Shown here in pieces: positions 9,440-21,448 of a stretch of DNA of 64,000 nt (the stretch's first letter is position 1; each line of letters opens with the position of its first letter). The DNA is taken from assembly GCA_028564705.1 (NCBI GenBank), contig JAPXFQ010001133.1, forward strand, positions 744,001 to 808,000, read 5' to 3'. The translations under genes were made by a program, and so were the position numbers. Source of the stretch: Apricaphanius iberus. Taxonomy: Eukaryota; Chordata; Actinopteri; Cyprinodontiformes; Aphaniidae. Below the pieces are notes generated by a model, which did not search any database, was not told the origin of the DNA, and was given only the letters and a program-made list of their open reading frames with translations.

Positions 9440-10789
9440 AAATGCAGATTTGCATTTCGCCAAGTGCTGCGTCATGACTTTCAGAAAATGCAGAATACCC
9501 ATCAACTACCCCAACCCCATCCTCTCTTTCTCCAAGCACTGCTGTAATTACCATTATTTTCAACAGGGTGAAGAAATGCTCCCTCACAGCTTTGAGCATG
9601 TCTGGAAGTGTGACACCAGCGCCTTCAGCTGTAATCAGTTCAGATTAAAGCCGAAAATGCCACGTTAGCGATTAATCACAGATATAGATAACAAGCCATC
9701 AGAGATGAAATCAGTCTTGTAATGTCATCGTTGACGCTTAATCGCCTCCCTGAGGTTCATCAGCAGTGATTGACAAGGTGGAGAGGGAATAATGAAGGAG
9801 TTCCACATATTCCTGCGACTGTTGGGGTCTGCCTTCATCGCTGCAATGCCAGGATACTGCCGACAAATTCAATTATTGAAAAAAAATGACGGGCTAATGG
9901 TGCGTGGTAATGATTTATTTCATAAGTGTTTCTGCAGCGTGTTTTAATGAAAGCTTACAGTGTAACTGGTGGCGAATGGGAGCGGATGCCTTACACCAAT
10001 TACTCCACTGTCACCCAGGGTGGATGTAGGCGCAGTAATCCTCCCCCTCGTTCCACAGCCTGGAGACTAGACGTACATTCTGTGCAAACACTCTCACAGC
10101 TAGTCATATTCTTCCCCCCCGGTAACCCTTTATGCTCTTGTAAAGACAGGGGTCGTGGGTGTTATTCTTTGTTTTACTCTGGTCTAAATTTGTGGGGGGG
10201 TTTGGATGCAGCCTCTGCCCCGTGAGGCGGTATGAGGGGTAGAGGTAGAGTGGCTGAATAGAAGCCGACACACATCTGTAGAGCAGAGAGAGGCTCAAAG
10301 GAGAGAGAGACGAGGCCTGCAAGGGTCAGTGACAAGTGGCACACACAGGGCGGGTGTGTGGGTGAAGTGGGCTGGAACAAGTGCTATAGAGGGGCCAGGG
10401 ATTGTGTTTTTCCCATGGTCCGCTACCACTCCCTCCCCCCTGGTCCTGTGGTACTCACCCTCTGGTTGCCCTGTCAAGAAAAGGAACGGGGCAGGCTCAG
10501 TTTCCCTCCACAGGACTGCTGTGTTTTCAATGAAACGATACAGATGAAGAAGTTCAACACAATGGACGGATTACCTCAGCCAAAATAGACTCAACCCCAC
10601 CCCACCACACAACCACCACCTCAAGCTCCACCCAACCCAACCATGAACCACCCTTTTCTTTTCCTCAGACAGACACTGAGTGATATAAACGAGCCTCACA
10701 TACGCAGAGCAAAACCCCTGACAGAACCCTTCAACTCAAATTTTTAAACATTTTTTTGTGATACACAACACAACAATATGTGCTTTGGT
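9440..10789. other. Unassigned; possible conserved non-coding stretch at 9440-9830
   Basis: No gene. 9440-9460 holds back-to-back octamer-like words (ATGCAGATTTGCAT), and 9660-9830 is balanced in composition with homeodomain/Pbx-like words such as TGATTGACA. This makes it look more like constrained non-coding DNA than decayed repeat. From 10000 it becomes C/CA-rich and simple. No splice-bounded open exon was seen. Confidence 0.3.
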
Positions 10790-10880
10790 TCACATCATGC
10801 TGAACATATACCATCACCACAGTAGTGCATGGTGGTGGCAGGGTCATAATGTGAGATGCTTTGGAACTGAGGTTTTTAGA
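10790..10880 (+). mobile_element. Tc1-like transposase remnant
   Basis: The phrase GCATGGTGGTGGCAGGGTCAT (10827-10847) followed by GATGCTTTGG corresponds to the widely shared Tc1/mariner transposase segment that encodes HGGGS(I/V)M(L/V)WG. Only this short motif is visible and it is degraded. Confidence 0.45.
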
Positions 10881-11324
10881 TAAAAAAAGGAAAACCAGAA
10901 AAATGTGACGTATTCATCCTGAAAGTCAGTCCTGCAACCGATTCTCACTTTGATTTTGGTTTAGTCTTTGAATAGACCATTGAAACAGGCGAACATACTT
11001 ACCAAATGACTCCGTTCTACTTCTGTCTTCCATCTTCCAAATCCCACGTCTTTTGTAAAACCTAAACCAGAGTGGTCCAAGCATGTTTTAAACACTAAAA
11101 ATACTTTTTACAAACTTAAATAACAAGAAATACATTCCTCAACACTAAATTAAGAGTTCAGATTTGTTGCAGGGAACGCATGCTAATAAGTGTGGAACCA
11201 CAACTTTAAAAATAATTTTCTTCTTTCTGTCACATGAAGAAAAGCATCCAGGTCACCAACGATTCGGAGCGACTGAGTAACCAAACACAACCAGCTGTAA
11301 ATGACCTCCAGGCCACAGGATTGT
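10881..11324. other. Unassigned sequence
   Basis: No gene or clear repeat seen. AT-rich with short poly-A stretches. Confidence 0.4.
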
Positions 11325-11999
11325 TGTCATGATGTGTCTGTGTTTTAAATTTTAGTTAGTTATTTTCCTTATTCAGTTAGTTTAAGTTAACTTAACTTAT
11401 TAAGTTATTGTTTTGATTTTAGCACCTCGTTTCCATATTTTCCTCTTCCTGTTTTCACCTTTTGCTTCATTGTGTTTGTGTTTTATATTTATTTCTGTTT
11501 CCTTAGTTCATCGGTCTTTCTTAGTTCTATTTAACTTCATTTTCTCTAATCAGATAGTGTTCTTATCTACTTCTCTTTCTAGTATTAATTTCTGTTCTGT
11601 TTCTCCTCTCTGTGTTCTCCTTTGACTTTCTTTTAGATTCCTTTTTAGATTTCTCATCTTCAATCATTTCTGAGTTAGTCCTTATTCTTCTTTAGTAGGA
11701 TTGTTTTTCTATTCTTTCTTTCCCTGTTTTCTTCTGTTCTCCTTGTCATTCTTCTCCCAGCTACTAATTATCTCCACCTGTCCTCTCCTTCTCACCTGCC
11801 TCCTTTTGTCGCTGATTGCTTCTCAGGCTTTCAGTGTTGCTCCTCATTCCTCATCAGTATATTTTAGCCCCCAGGTTCTCACAGTCCACTTCCATGTTCT
11901 CCGGTCCCTGTGGTTTTAGGTGCTATCCCCTTCTTTCATGAACTCCTCACAAAAGCATCCTGCTGCATTTGGGTCATCCATATACACTGAACAATGCCA
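11325..11999 (+). mobile_element. LTR-like block (probable solo LTR)
   Basis: Begins TGTCATGATGTG and ends ACAATGCCA, giving inverted ends TGTCAT/TGGCAT with one mismatch. The interior is strongly T/C-rich, with many TTTTCCT and CTTTCT tracts, and the end (CATTTGGGTCATCC) resembles teleost gypsy LTR termini. No flanking target duplication was found and there is no internal coding region. It abuts a second LTR-like block at 12001. The T-rich frames inside it are not genes. Confidence 0.4.
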
Positions 12000-12000
12000 C

Positions 12001-12453
12001 TGTTATGGATTTTCTGAGAGAGGATTCCTTCAGTACTTTTAGGTTTTAATCAGACTTGTTGATCAACAAGGAGGACAGCGTTACACAGAAACCTATACAT
12101 ACTGACCTGCCTTCGAACATCAGACTAAAACTTTTATAGATTAAGTAATCCTAAAAACTATCAACATCACATCAGATACATTTCTTCAGGATGAGAACAT
12201 CAGACTTGCAGACGTCGTTGGCTGGATAGAAAAAGCATATTCTTGCTGATGTCAGAATGCCCTTAGATATTTGACGGTTACTATGCCAACCCGGGATGTA
12301 GCAACAGAAATCAGTACAATTGACCTGGCCTAGAATCATACAGGGTCATATACTCAGATTGGTTACCATATCATAAAGAAAGAGCACACAGAGACTATCA
12401 GTATTCAAGAATACACAGAGCAGATCATTCTTAAAATTACGTTTTCCATAACA
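12001..12453 (-). mobile_element. Solo LTR, minus orientation
   Basis: Exact inverted termini TGTTATGG (12001) and CCATAACA (12446-12453). Read on the minus strand it has the order of a retroviral-type LTR: a TCTATAAAAG TATA box near 12138, then GATTAAAA as a candidate poly(A) signal near 12050, then a short U5 ending in CA. No internal retroelement sequence flanks it, so it is a solo LTR. The flanking four bases (CCAC/CGAC) match at three positions, a weak target duplication. Family is undetermined (ERV or gypsy). Confidence 0.6.
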
Positions 12454-12546
12454 CGACTCAATGAGGTGTGTTCAGTTTTTGGACCTTCTTGCTGCAGGTA
12501 ACTGACCATCCTGATGTTCAGCCATGGTGCCTCAGAGGGCCACCTT

Positions 12547-12809
12547 AATTTACGGCCCTGTGAAAACGCTAATTTACATATTGATTAATTAATTCTATGT
12601 TTTACAAAATAAACATTCTTCAACCTTAAAATGTAGCTGAATACATGATGGTTGTATACGCTTTTAAAAGTTAATTTCGCAACTGTATTTTTATGATCAT
12701 TTGCTTATGAAGAATTCTTGTTTGATGTAGTATAGATCATGGATGGATGCGGTGTTGATGTTCATATGAAACTGAAATTGTAACTCATTTCTACCCAGGG
12801 CCGTAAATT
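12547..12809. mobile_element. Short foldback/MITE with 14-bp terminal inverted repeats
   Basis: AATTTACGGCCCTG (12547-12560) is exactly repeated in inverse orientation at 12796-12809. The 235-bp interior is AT-rich and non-coding. No convincing target duplication was seen, so the superfamily cannot be assigned. Confidence 0.55.
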
Positions 12810-14404
12810 TCCCATCCTCAGAATGATGCAGGTAAGTTCTGGATAGCGTTCTGATTGACTCACCTGTGCTGATGTTCAGGATGCTTCATCTGTTTTCTGT
12901 TTTTTTCTAGATGTGATGTGATATTTTTTCCTACTGCTTCCTGACAGTCTAACTTCCTCCAGGACTGCATTATTCGTTTTTTTTCTTCTTCTGCTCATCA
13001 TCTGACCTGCTGTTTTCTTTATCTTCTGTGTTTTTGGCGCCACCCTCTGTTCTCTCCTCACTTTCACAGTAGAAGTCATGGGAACCTGTTGGAGGTCTCC
13101 TGATTACATCTTGGGTTTTGGACCCCTCTTTTAACGTCTACTTTCAGGGGGAATTCACCTGGAAGGTCTAACCTGGACATGGTAGCAGTAGTTTTCAATA
13201 TCCGTCACTTGTAGATTATTTTCTGTTTATTAGAACAACTCAGATATGTTTTTCTTATCTTTAAATCCATTATCAGCCTTTTATGATATCAAAAATCTGT
13301 GCGTCCAAATATGTAAGAAAAACCTAGGCTTTACTGATGTTTGTTTTAGGTTTGTTTCCTTCCATCAACTCCTTCAGTGGGAAAGTCTTTGATTTTTCTC
13401 ACTTTTATAAAGGAAATCAGAAATAAAGAAAATTAAATATTAAAAAAACAAAGTGCATAAATCATTAGACACAAACTGTGAATAATCACCACGATGACAA
13501 AAAGTGAAACATCTCTCCTCAGTCACAGTGTGTATTGCTGGCCAGCTTTCAGATGTCCCGTCCTGGACAGAGTGTCCCGGTCTGGGCGGCAGGAGGTGGA
13601 GGCGTCCTTAGCTGTCCAGACTAATGGCTATGAATGGCCTCTAATGCATGCTCCCAGCAATAAATCACACGTACAGCAGCCTGCTTAGACATTCAGCAGC
13701 TTGGCCGACCACTCAGCTCCAGATTAATGAGCACACGCCCATTTACCTTTTTCTAAACGGACGGCCGGGTACACAACAACACACAATGACTCCCAGGAAC
13801 CAAAATCCAGATTGGTTTAACTCACACTTTCTTCCTTCTAATCCTTCATATTCCAAACATTTTTGGTCCAACATGCCGGGGAAACAAGCTTCCCGAATGT
13901 TTATGTTAGCGAGAAATAATGCTCATATCTAACAAAATCTGTGGTCCTATCATCATTGCCTGGGCTACTTACAAAACTCCATCTATTTATCATTTTTTGA
14001 GCATGTACGGCAATTAAATTAGGCCCGGGTCACACTCGAGCAATAATACGATTTTAATTGCGAGGGGCGACGAACTAATTCCAACTATCTCCGGATCACT
14101 TGGTGGGGGCAAATGAAGCACTCATTTGTTGGGGGGGGGGGGGGGGAGGAATAAAAGGGGAGAAAACAGTTAGGGTTTCAATTAATGTGAAGATAAAATG
14201 ATTGGAGAGGACAAAAGGCAGCGAAAGGAAGTCAGACAGTATAGTTTATTCAGCTGGGTGTCGCCTTTATCGCAGGTCAGACCTGAGGATCACCTTAGTG
14301 GACCAGCAGGTGAAGGCGTCAGCTTCATGGGACCAGAATATGATCGTACCATGTCCTCTCAAAGCTACTGATAGTAGTTTGGAAAAGAAATAAAAACGAT
14401 AAGA
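12810..14404. other. Unassigned sequence with a poly-G tract
   Basis: No gene recognised. A 67-codon Lys/Arg-rich frame on the minus strand (12876-13079) is low-complexity. 14130-14146 is an unbroken G run of about 16, followed by AGGAATAAAAGGGG. 14024-14070 has a GTCACACTCGAGC phrase of the kind seen at ends of teleost TWA elements, but no partner was found. Confidence 0.4.
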
Positions 14405-14600
14405 ATTTTTCAGCTTTTTTAAATGTTATGTGACAGACCAACACGAAGAAGAGGAAGCAAAGTAAAGCATGGTTATCAAAATGTTTTTATTTGAAATGTG
14501 GAAGAAACCTGTGCTGCTAATCACAGGGAGCCCAGCAGCCCCATGGTGAAACACGGTGGTGGCAGCATCACGGTCAAGGGTCTATTTTAATATCTTATTT
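14405..14600 (+). mobile_element. Tc1-like transposase remnant
   Basis: GTGAAACACGGTGGTGGCAG (14547-14566) followed by CATCACGGTCAAGGG encodes KHGGGSI and then diverges. This is the conserved Tc1-type transposase core phrase. Upstream GTTTTTATTTGAAATG (14482) resembles Tc1-type interspersed sequence. Too short and mutated for a frame. Confidence 0.5.
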
Positions 14601-15170
14601 TGTTTTGACTCCCCAAAGCATTATGCTGCCAGTAGCGTGTTTCACAATGAGGGTTTTTCTTTCCATGACATATAGCATCCACCATTTTGCCATCTTAGTT
14701 GGTTCCATTACTAATAACCTAATAATGTGACAAAATGTAAAAACATTTATCATATATGAATATTTTTATAAATAGAGGTGCACCGACACTAGTATCAGAT
14801 CTATACCGTTCTAATGTACTCCTTAAAGTTAACAGATACCATGAACCCATACATAAAATGTGGAAATTCTGCAATCATTTCACAGAATATATTTTTGTTT
14901 TGTTTTGGGAGCGTTATTTATATTTTATTTAATCTAATTCTAATTTATCTAATTCACCATTATTTGTTGTAGCAATCAGAGAATAAAATAAAAGCTGTCT
15001 TCATTGCATTTTTTTGTGTGGTAGAAGTATCTGTTCTGGTACTCAGATCCAAGTATTGGTGTGGTATTGGTTAGAAGAAACATGGTACAGTTGAATCCCT
15101 ACTAATTATTCCCCATCAGCAGTAAAACTAACATGGTTTAAATCAACATGAAAAATCCTTCGTTGAAAAA
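14601..15170. other. Unassigned AT-rich sequence
   Basis: No gene seen. Composed of AT-rich, weakly repetitive DNA. Confidence 0.4.
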
Positions 15171-15640
15171 TGTTTGTTTCATACTCCACCTCCAACATTT
15201 CCCCACAGGATTTCAGGGTTCATCCATCCATCATTCTAACACATCATCATGCTTCCACCACCATGTTTCACTGGGGGAATGGTGTGTTCATTGTGTTTTG
15301 CACCATAAATTTTACTAAAACTAATGCATCATCTTCTCTCCACTCCACAGCTAATCACCACTTTGTGGTATTCTATTGATTACCTCTATAAATCTTCCTG
15401 TCAACTCTGAGAACTTTCCCACAGCATAACGCTGTCATCACCATGTTTTAGTGGAGTGAACTGTCTGTTCAAAGTGTTGTCTGGATTAATACTGTTAAAA
15501 ATAATAGTGTTAAAAGGTGTCCCCTTTGTTTTACTTCAGAATCGTACTGCACCACCTATCATCATATAGTTAAATTAAGCCTTGAACAGTTTGCCTACAG
15601 CAGGGTGCCATCATCACTATGTTTTAACCACATTTTTTAT
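15171..15640 (-). mobile_element. Three degraded Tc1-like motif copies in a row
   Basis: The reverse-strand phrase encoding KHGGGSMM occurs at 15249-15271 (as CATGCTTCCACCACCATGTT on the plus strand). Weaker versions lie at 15424-15448 (KHGDDSVMLW) and 15600-15630 (KHSDDG). The roughly 180-bp spacing of related phrases suggests overlapping remnants of one element type or an internally repeated element. Confidence 0.45.
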
Positions 15641-18549
15641 ATAGTTTTATTGATTTCATAATTCTGCACGACTCTGTCACAAACATTCCTTGTTCATTTC
15701 TCCAAGCTTTGTCGCTGTAATATGTCAGAATACACTGTCAATATTGTTGCAATTCTCTATCGTCAGAGGAAAGTCAGTGTGTTCTGCAGCTATATGAAGC
15801 TTTTCTTGTAGAATCTTTTATCAGTTTTTGCTTTAACCCCATCCCCCACCCCCAGTGTTATCTGTGCAGCTATGCATCCAGGCTGTGTGCAGCTGATTAG
15901 AACAGTGATAGATGGGAGGGGGGATGACCTTAGCTTCCAACTAAACACAAGGTTGGACATTTGTCTCAGCTCTGCATTTGCATGCTTTCCTCCACATTTA
16001 TGTTTCACCATACTTGCTTAGCCATTGAGAAGACATGCAGAGCAAGGTTAGAATCCCCGGAAAGATGAATTTCAAGCAGACTATGATAAAGCACTTTTAT
16101 TCCAGTGAATTTGAAAACTTTCTCTCCACTTGGTGTCATCTTAGAGTAATTAAGGTACACTGGTGCAGAAAATAATTAGGAAAGCAAAGCCGAGGCTTGT
16201 AGAACCCTCCCAAAAAAGCTGAGCATTAACCTTCCACTCCCTGCCACCTTACGTACCGCAAACATCTCCACATGCTCATGAATGGCCTGTTCTCCTGTTT
16301 GGTGATCAGAGAATTATTTACACTTGTACCTTCTATATTTCAGAGGCCACATCTAATCAAATTACTGCTCCAGTCTCCAAGCCACCCAGTAAGGTGGACG
16401 GTGAAAATCGGATGTGGTTGGCTTTTCTTCTTTTCTGTTCTTTGCCAAATCTGAGCATGCTTCAAGCATTTTGTTTAGTATTTGGAGGAAATGCAGCTAT
16501 TTGAATATGAATAGTTAGAGGATCACTTATGGCAATCAATAAGATTAATAATTTATGGAAAATTATTATTAATGGGGCACTTACTAATTGTGATTAGTTT
16601 TAACTAATTAACAGCATTGATTTATGTGTAAACCAAAAAACAATGGAAGGAAAAATAAAACATTCTTTGGATTAAGAAATGTTTGTTTAAGATTTATTTG
16701 GATTATAAATCATTGAGCTTTGGAAAATTACGTCTTCATAAATTGATCACTGCAGTAAACAATATAATTCCAGTATTTTTGTATATTAAGGCGGGTTAAA
16801 ACACAGATACTAAGATTTGTTTTCTGTTCTTAAAAAATCTACTTTGAACCGGTCTCTATTTGAACACCTTTAATAGTTTATTTATTGAATGTAGGCCTAG
16901 GCTGAACATGTGGGCTTGTATTAGCATACAGCTCACCTCCAACCCACATGGTGTGGTTGGAGCGGCTCAAATACATTTATTAAACATTAAAACAAGAAAA
17001 AGAAAACTCCTGTCGGATTGAGTAACTCAAAGTGCAGGATTCAAAACTACTCTTTGTCGTGAAGGTCTTTTAAAACACTGGTTAAAACTTCAGGCTGAGC
17101 GGCCTGGTGTACCCAAACAGATGGCATAAAATATTACTCACAGCAACAAGTGAAAAAACACCCCTTAAATTGTAGTTATCCTAGTCTAATATTGCCTCTG
17201 CCAAACAGACCTTATGAACGATTAAATTATCCAGGCTCCTCCGTGTTGATGAGGGGGGAATCAGACGATGTTAGCCTAGCGGCTAACAATGGCTGCGGTA
17301 GCTATTTAATAGTGAAGCACATGGGCCGTTGGAGATGCAGGTAGCACGTCCTCCGATTTGGCTAAGCAGTGATCAGCTCAAACTTTCCATCACTGAACAG
17401 TACATTTTTGGTAGCATTCTCCAACCAGGCATCCAACACTTCTTGACTTTGTGGCGGCGAATGAATGCGGCTCCGGCTGGTACAGGATGGTCAGCTCCCA
17501 GATATCCCTTATATAGGTCACTTATATAGACTCTGCAAAAACCCACTTCCTGCGGGATTGGGGTTTCTTCTTCTCCTGTCGAGCTAGAATGCAGATTTCC
17601 GCCACCCAATCGCTGCGTGTGACCCAACAATTTAAAGAGGTAACTCCAGCATGTTAAATCAGTTGTGTGTTCATCCAGGGCCAGACTGGGACAGAGGTTC
17701 AGGCTGGGAATTTGATCCCATCCCAGTCCACCACCAACTAATTAACGCAGTTTCAGTAAGTGACCCTTTTTTATGCTATGCCATATTCATAGTACAACAA
17801 ATGTTCTCAATCTCATTGAGATTTGAACTTGTTAGATTAGGTTTAAATAACAAAATTCAATATTTCCATCATGATGAATCCGTCATGGTGGCATGGCGAT
17901 GAGAGAATATTAGGCATTCATGTTGACATGCTTGATAGAAATATTAGTGCAATACTGCAGCAATGCTCATCCTATGAATGAGGATCACACCTAGCTCCAA
18001 CAGAGGATGACATCATGATGACATCATGATACGTGGAATACTTGCTGATCCCCGACCAGCTACAGAATTTATAATGAAAGTGAACATTGTGAAAACCAGC
18101 TGATCGCGCTTCACTGCCGCCACAGACTGAACACTTCTGAATGACCAACAGGCTCAATGAGGCCTTCACTGACTAAAACAGGTTTGTGGCTGCATCACAT
18201 CAGCTCTTATTATGCTGTAATAGTTATGGGAAAGTCACCCTGATCCAAGAATAGAGTCCTATCAACCACTTCAGTTACACCTTTATCCAGATATATATAC
18301 ATCCAGATGCACATTCTTTAGATTTTTGGACTGGCAATTTCTGTCTAAAATATCTAATTCTCAACAAGATTTTTGTTCTGACAAAATATTTTTTTCTCGC
18401 CAATTTTACAGTGTTGAACATATCAAAACTTCTGAGTTTTTTGTGGAAAATATTTCAAATCTCAGAATTTGTGTTTAAACTCATCATTTTAAAACTTTTC
18501 TAACAGAGAATTTCCTATTTTTTCTGGAAAGTATGTGGAATTGACTTCC
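15641..18549. other. Unassigned intergenic or intronic sequence
   Basis: No coding region recognised. 17330-17640 is GC-balanced and resembles dispersed teleost repeat DNA (CTGCGGGATTGGGGTTTC). 17680-17740 begins CAGGGCCAGACTGGGAC, like hAT-type termini, without a visible partner. 18411-18548 resembles 25188-25275 on the other side of the L2 element. Confidence 0.35.
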
Positions 18550-18877
18550 TACACTGCGTTGGTAAGGCGTATTACGTCATTTCCTGTTTGGTGACTCACT
18601 TGATTGATACAACTCAGTGCTCTCGCCCTCTTGAATTTATCTAATTTTCTCTGTCCAGAAGCTTTTATGAGTTATTTTAACACACAAACACGTTAAAACA
18701 CTTTCTGTTGGTGTTCTTTACGTTTTGGGAACTCGTTAAGCGTTACACTGGTTTTCTGGGCTACGTAAGGAATCGCTAGGTTAGCTTAGGTTCACTGCTA
18801 GCCTGGTTACGGCTGCTATCTCTCCTGTCCATCCATCTCTCTCTGAATCTCCTCCTCTCTCCTGCTCTCTGCGTCAG

Positions 18878-19695
18878 ATGTTTAGTTACTCCTCTGCCTC
18901 CTTTAGCGAATATGGTAGGTGTAATAAGTGCAGCATTTTTGTAGCCTTGGAGGTAAGGGTTTCTGAGCTAGAGGCCCGGCTCCGCGCTGTAGAACAGCCA
19001 GGCCCAGCATTAGCTAGTGCGGAACCAGTTAGGACAGGACTCCTTAGCCGTCCTCCAACAGCTACCGTGCAGCCGGGACCTCAGGCGAGCTGGGTGACTG
19101 TTCATAGGAAGCTTAGCCCCAGATCCCAACGCACGGCCAACCTCCAGCCCCTTTCTGTGAAAAATAGGTTCGCCCCGCTCAGCAACGCACCTGCTAAGCA
19201 CGTAATCTTGTAATTGGCAGCTCCATAGTTAGGAACGTGGCTCCAGAGACACGAAAGACCCCTGTCAGATGCCTTCCAGGGGCCAGAACTGCGGACATTA
19301 GATCCCACCTGAAGCTTTTGGCCAAGGACAAATGGCGGTATAGCAGGATCGTTATCCATGCTGGTGGCAATGACACCCGGTTACGGCAATCGGAGGTCTC
19401 TAAAATTAGCGTAGCTTCGGTGTGTAGGGCTGCCAAAAAGATGTCAGACTCTGTCATTTTTTCTGGTCCCCTGCCTGATCGTACTAGCGATGACATGTAC
19501 AGCCGTATGCGGTCGTTTCACCTTTGGTTGTCAAGGTGGTGTTCAGAAAACGATCTGGGCTACATTGATAACTGGGGGACCATCTGGCGAAAACCTGGAC
19601 TGTTACGTAGAGATGGCATCCATCCCACCATGGACGGCGCTGCCCTTCTTTCCTGGAACATTGATAGGGTTATCTCTAGTTCCCTATTGCCGTGA
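18878..19695 (+). pseudogene. L2 ORF1 with SGNH esterase domain, frameshifted
   Basis: The first part (18878-19213) encodes an N-terminal region with a CNKC cysteine pair and a heptad-like stretch (VSELEARLRAVEQ), suggesting a coiled coil. A small duplication of GTAATCTT near 19201 shifts the frame. The second part (to 19695) is an SGNH/GDSL-type esterase-like domain: GSSIVRN holds the block I serine, HAGGND the glycine/asparagine blocks, and DGIHPT the block V Asp-x-x-His. ORF1 esterases are known in L2/CR1-clade LINEs and are thought to help RNP or membrane interactions. The frameshift prevents a full protein here. Confidence 0.8.
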
Positions 19696-19776
19696 CAAGC
19701 CAGAGTCCAGGTCAGGGATCAGGGACTGCCACCCAACCACTACCCTATAGAGACAGTTTCCCGTCCACTACCCAAA

Positions 19777-21195
19777 ATGTATTATTTAAAAGTTAATGCT
19801 ACTAGAGCAAAGTATAAAAATCTCATAAAGATAAATTCAACTCCGACTGAACAGAAAAATAAATCAATTAAATGTGGTTTACTAAACATAAGATCTCTCC
19901 CCTCAAAAACACTCTTGGTAAATGACTTAATTTGTGATAATAATATTGATTTGTTTTGTCTTGCAGAGACATGGTTGCAGGAAGAGGACCATGTCACAAT
20001 AAATGAGTCAACTCCCCCTAGCTACTTTACCTTTAGTGTCCCTCGAAGTACTGGTCGAGGAGGGGGTGTAGCCACCATCTTTAATTTCAGGTTTAATAAT
20101 TAATCCCCAAAAAAATTATAGTTACAGTTCCTTTGCGCATTCAATCTTTAGCCTTCCTCATACACATAACAAAGCAGTAAAGCCACCACTTGTATCGTCC
20201 ACCAGGCCCTTATTCTCAATTTTTAGATCAGATCTCAAATTTTCTATCTGACTCAGTTTTAAACACTGATAAAGTTATTATAGTTGGAGACTTCAATATT
20301 CATGTTGATAGTGAAAGTGATATTCTAAATACAGCTTTTAACATTATCTTAGGGCACGGTAACACCTACGTTCTACCCGGGACCAAACAGCAGGGGGTAA
20401 CCTGTGTCACGGTTAAATTTCAGTGTGACCGCAGGCCCCAGCAAGGCTCCTCCGGCCTGAGCCTGGATCCTTGGCCCGACTCTGGAGGTTATTCTGAGTG
20501 CGGTTGCTTAACCCCACCCACGCGAAGAAGACGTAATGAAAGAATGAATGTGCGCCGCCCACGTGGAAGCCCTGCCCACGTCGAAGGCTGCATCCGTGGT
20601 GCTCTGGCATTTTCAGATCTATGTCTTTCTTCCTCCACGAGCACTGCGTAAATCTGGCTGATTATAAAAAGCAATGACAGAAACTGCGAGTTGCTGTTAT
20701 CATGCTCCATGTCAAAAATTGGAATGCCACTGTTTTTCTCTCTTCTTTTATTGGGTGTGCGATCACATCAACCAAAAACAAATATTGGCGCCACCCACCG
20801 GACTGCAGAGAAGCAGACCCTTTTGAATTGCGTCAATAATATGTAAATGGTTCCCACTACTCGGCCACAGAGTGGCGCGTTTCCTACATGGCTGGTGTGA
20901 CCGCAGGCCGTCTGCTCCTAGACCTTTCGAGCCCGGTTGCGTTTAACCCGGTTTCCCTGGTGTGACCGCAGCCTTAGACTCAATAGGCTTTACTCAAAAT
21001 AAACAGGGACCAACCCATTCTTGTCACCACACTTTAGATCTTGTGCTGACTTATGGCATGGACTGTGAAGAAATAACAGCCTTTCCACATAACCCTATCC
21101 TGTCTGATCATTTTCTGATCACTTTTAAATTCACTCTAACTGACCATTTCAAACCTGAAAGAAAACTTCATTATACCAGAACGTTATCATTATAA
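19777..21195 (+). pseudogene. L2 ORF2 endonuclease (EEP/APE type), broken
   Basis: Endonuclease landmarks appear in order. LLNIRSL holds the catalytic Asn and LAETWL the metal-binding Glu in the first frame (19777-20103). GDFNIHVD lies near 20290 and SDHFLI near 21107, giving the Asp/Asn and Asp-His. The domain nicks target DNA to prime reverse transcription. It is broken by a stop at 20101-20103, frame changes, and the 622-bp TWA element at 20352-20973. After 21195 frame and homology weaken up to the 21449 insertion. Confidence 0.85.
20352..20973. mobile_element. TWA-type (PIF/Harbinger-like) non-autonomous transposon
   Basis: The insertion interrupts L2 endonuclease sequence. TTA flanks both sides (20349-20351 and 20974-20976), the 3-bp target duplication expected of PIF/Harbinger. 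Ends GGGCACGGTAACACC and, inverted, GGCTGCGGTCACACC match at 11 of 15 positions. The interior repeats the phrase GTGTGACCGCAGGCC twice (near 20422 and 20895) but encodes no transposase. The superfamily is inferred from the target duplication and size. Confidence 0.75.
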
Positions 21196-21448
21196 ATAAA
21201 ATAGACTCTATAAAAAATAAGATAAATGGGAACCTTCCCAGATATGCTTGCTTCTTCCTTAGTTAGTGAGGCAGGATCAAAAATGGTTTAACCTAATATA
21301 TGCTTGAACTGCTTTAATGCAGCTGAACTTCCAGATTTACTAAAATTATTAGCTTCATCTAAACCTTCAACTTGCATGTTAGACCCAGTCCCAACTAAAC
21401 TTTTAAAAGAGGTTTTCCCTTTGATTGCTGCTCCAATTTAATATACAA

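Noticed and set aside
11413..11919. Frames of about 70 codons rich in Phe, Leu and Ser resembling membrane proteins
   Set aside because: They are translations of a T/C-rich LTR-like block. The hydrophobicity follows from T-rich codons.
14130..14146. Poly-G tract as a functional site
   Set aside because: An isolated homopolymer, possibly sequencing-length uncertain, with no surrounding structure.
17677..17740. hAT terminus (CAGGGCCAGACTGGG)
   Set aside because: No inverted partner or 8-bp duplication could be found nearby.
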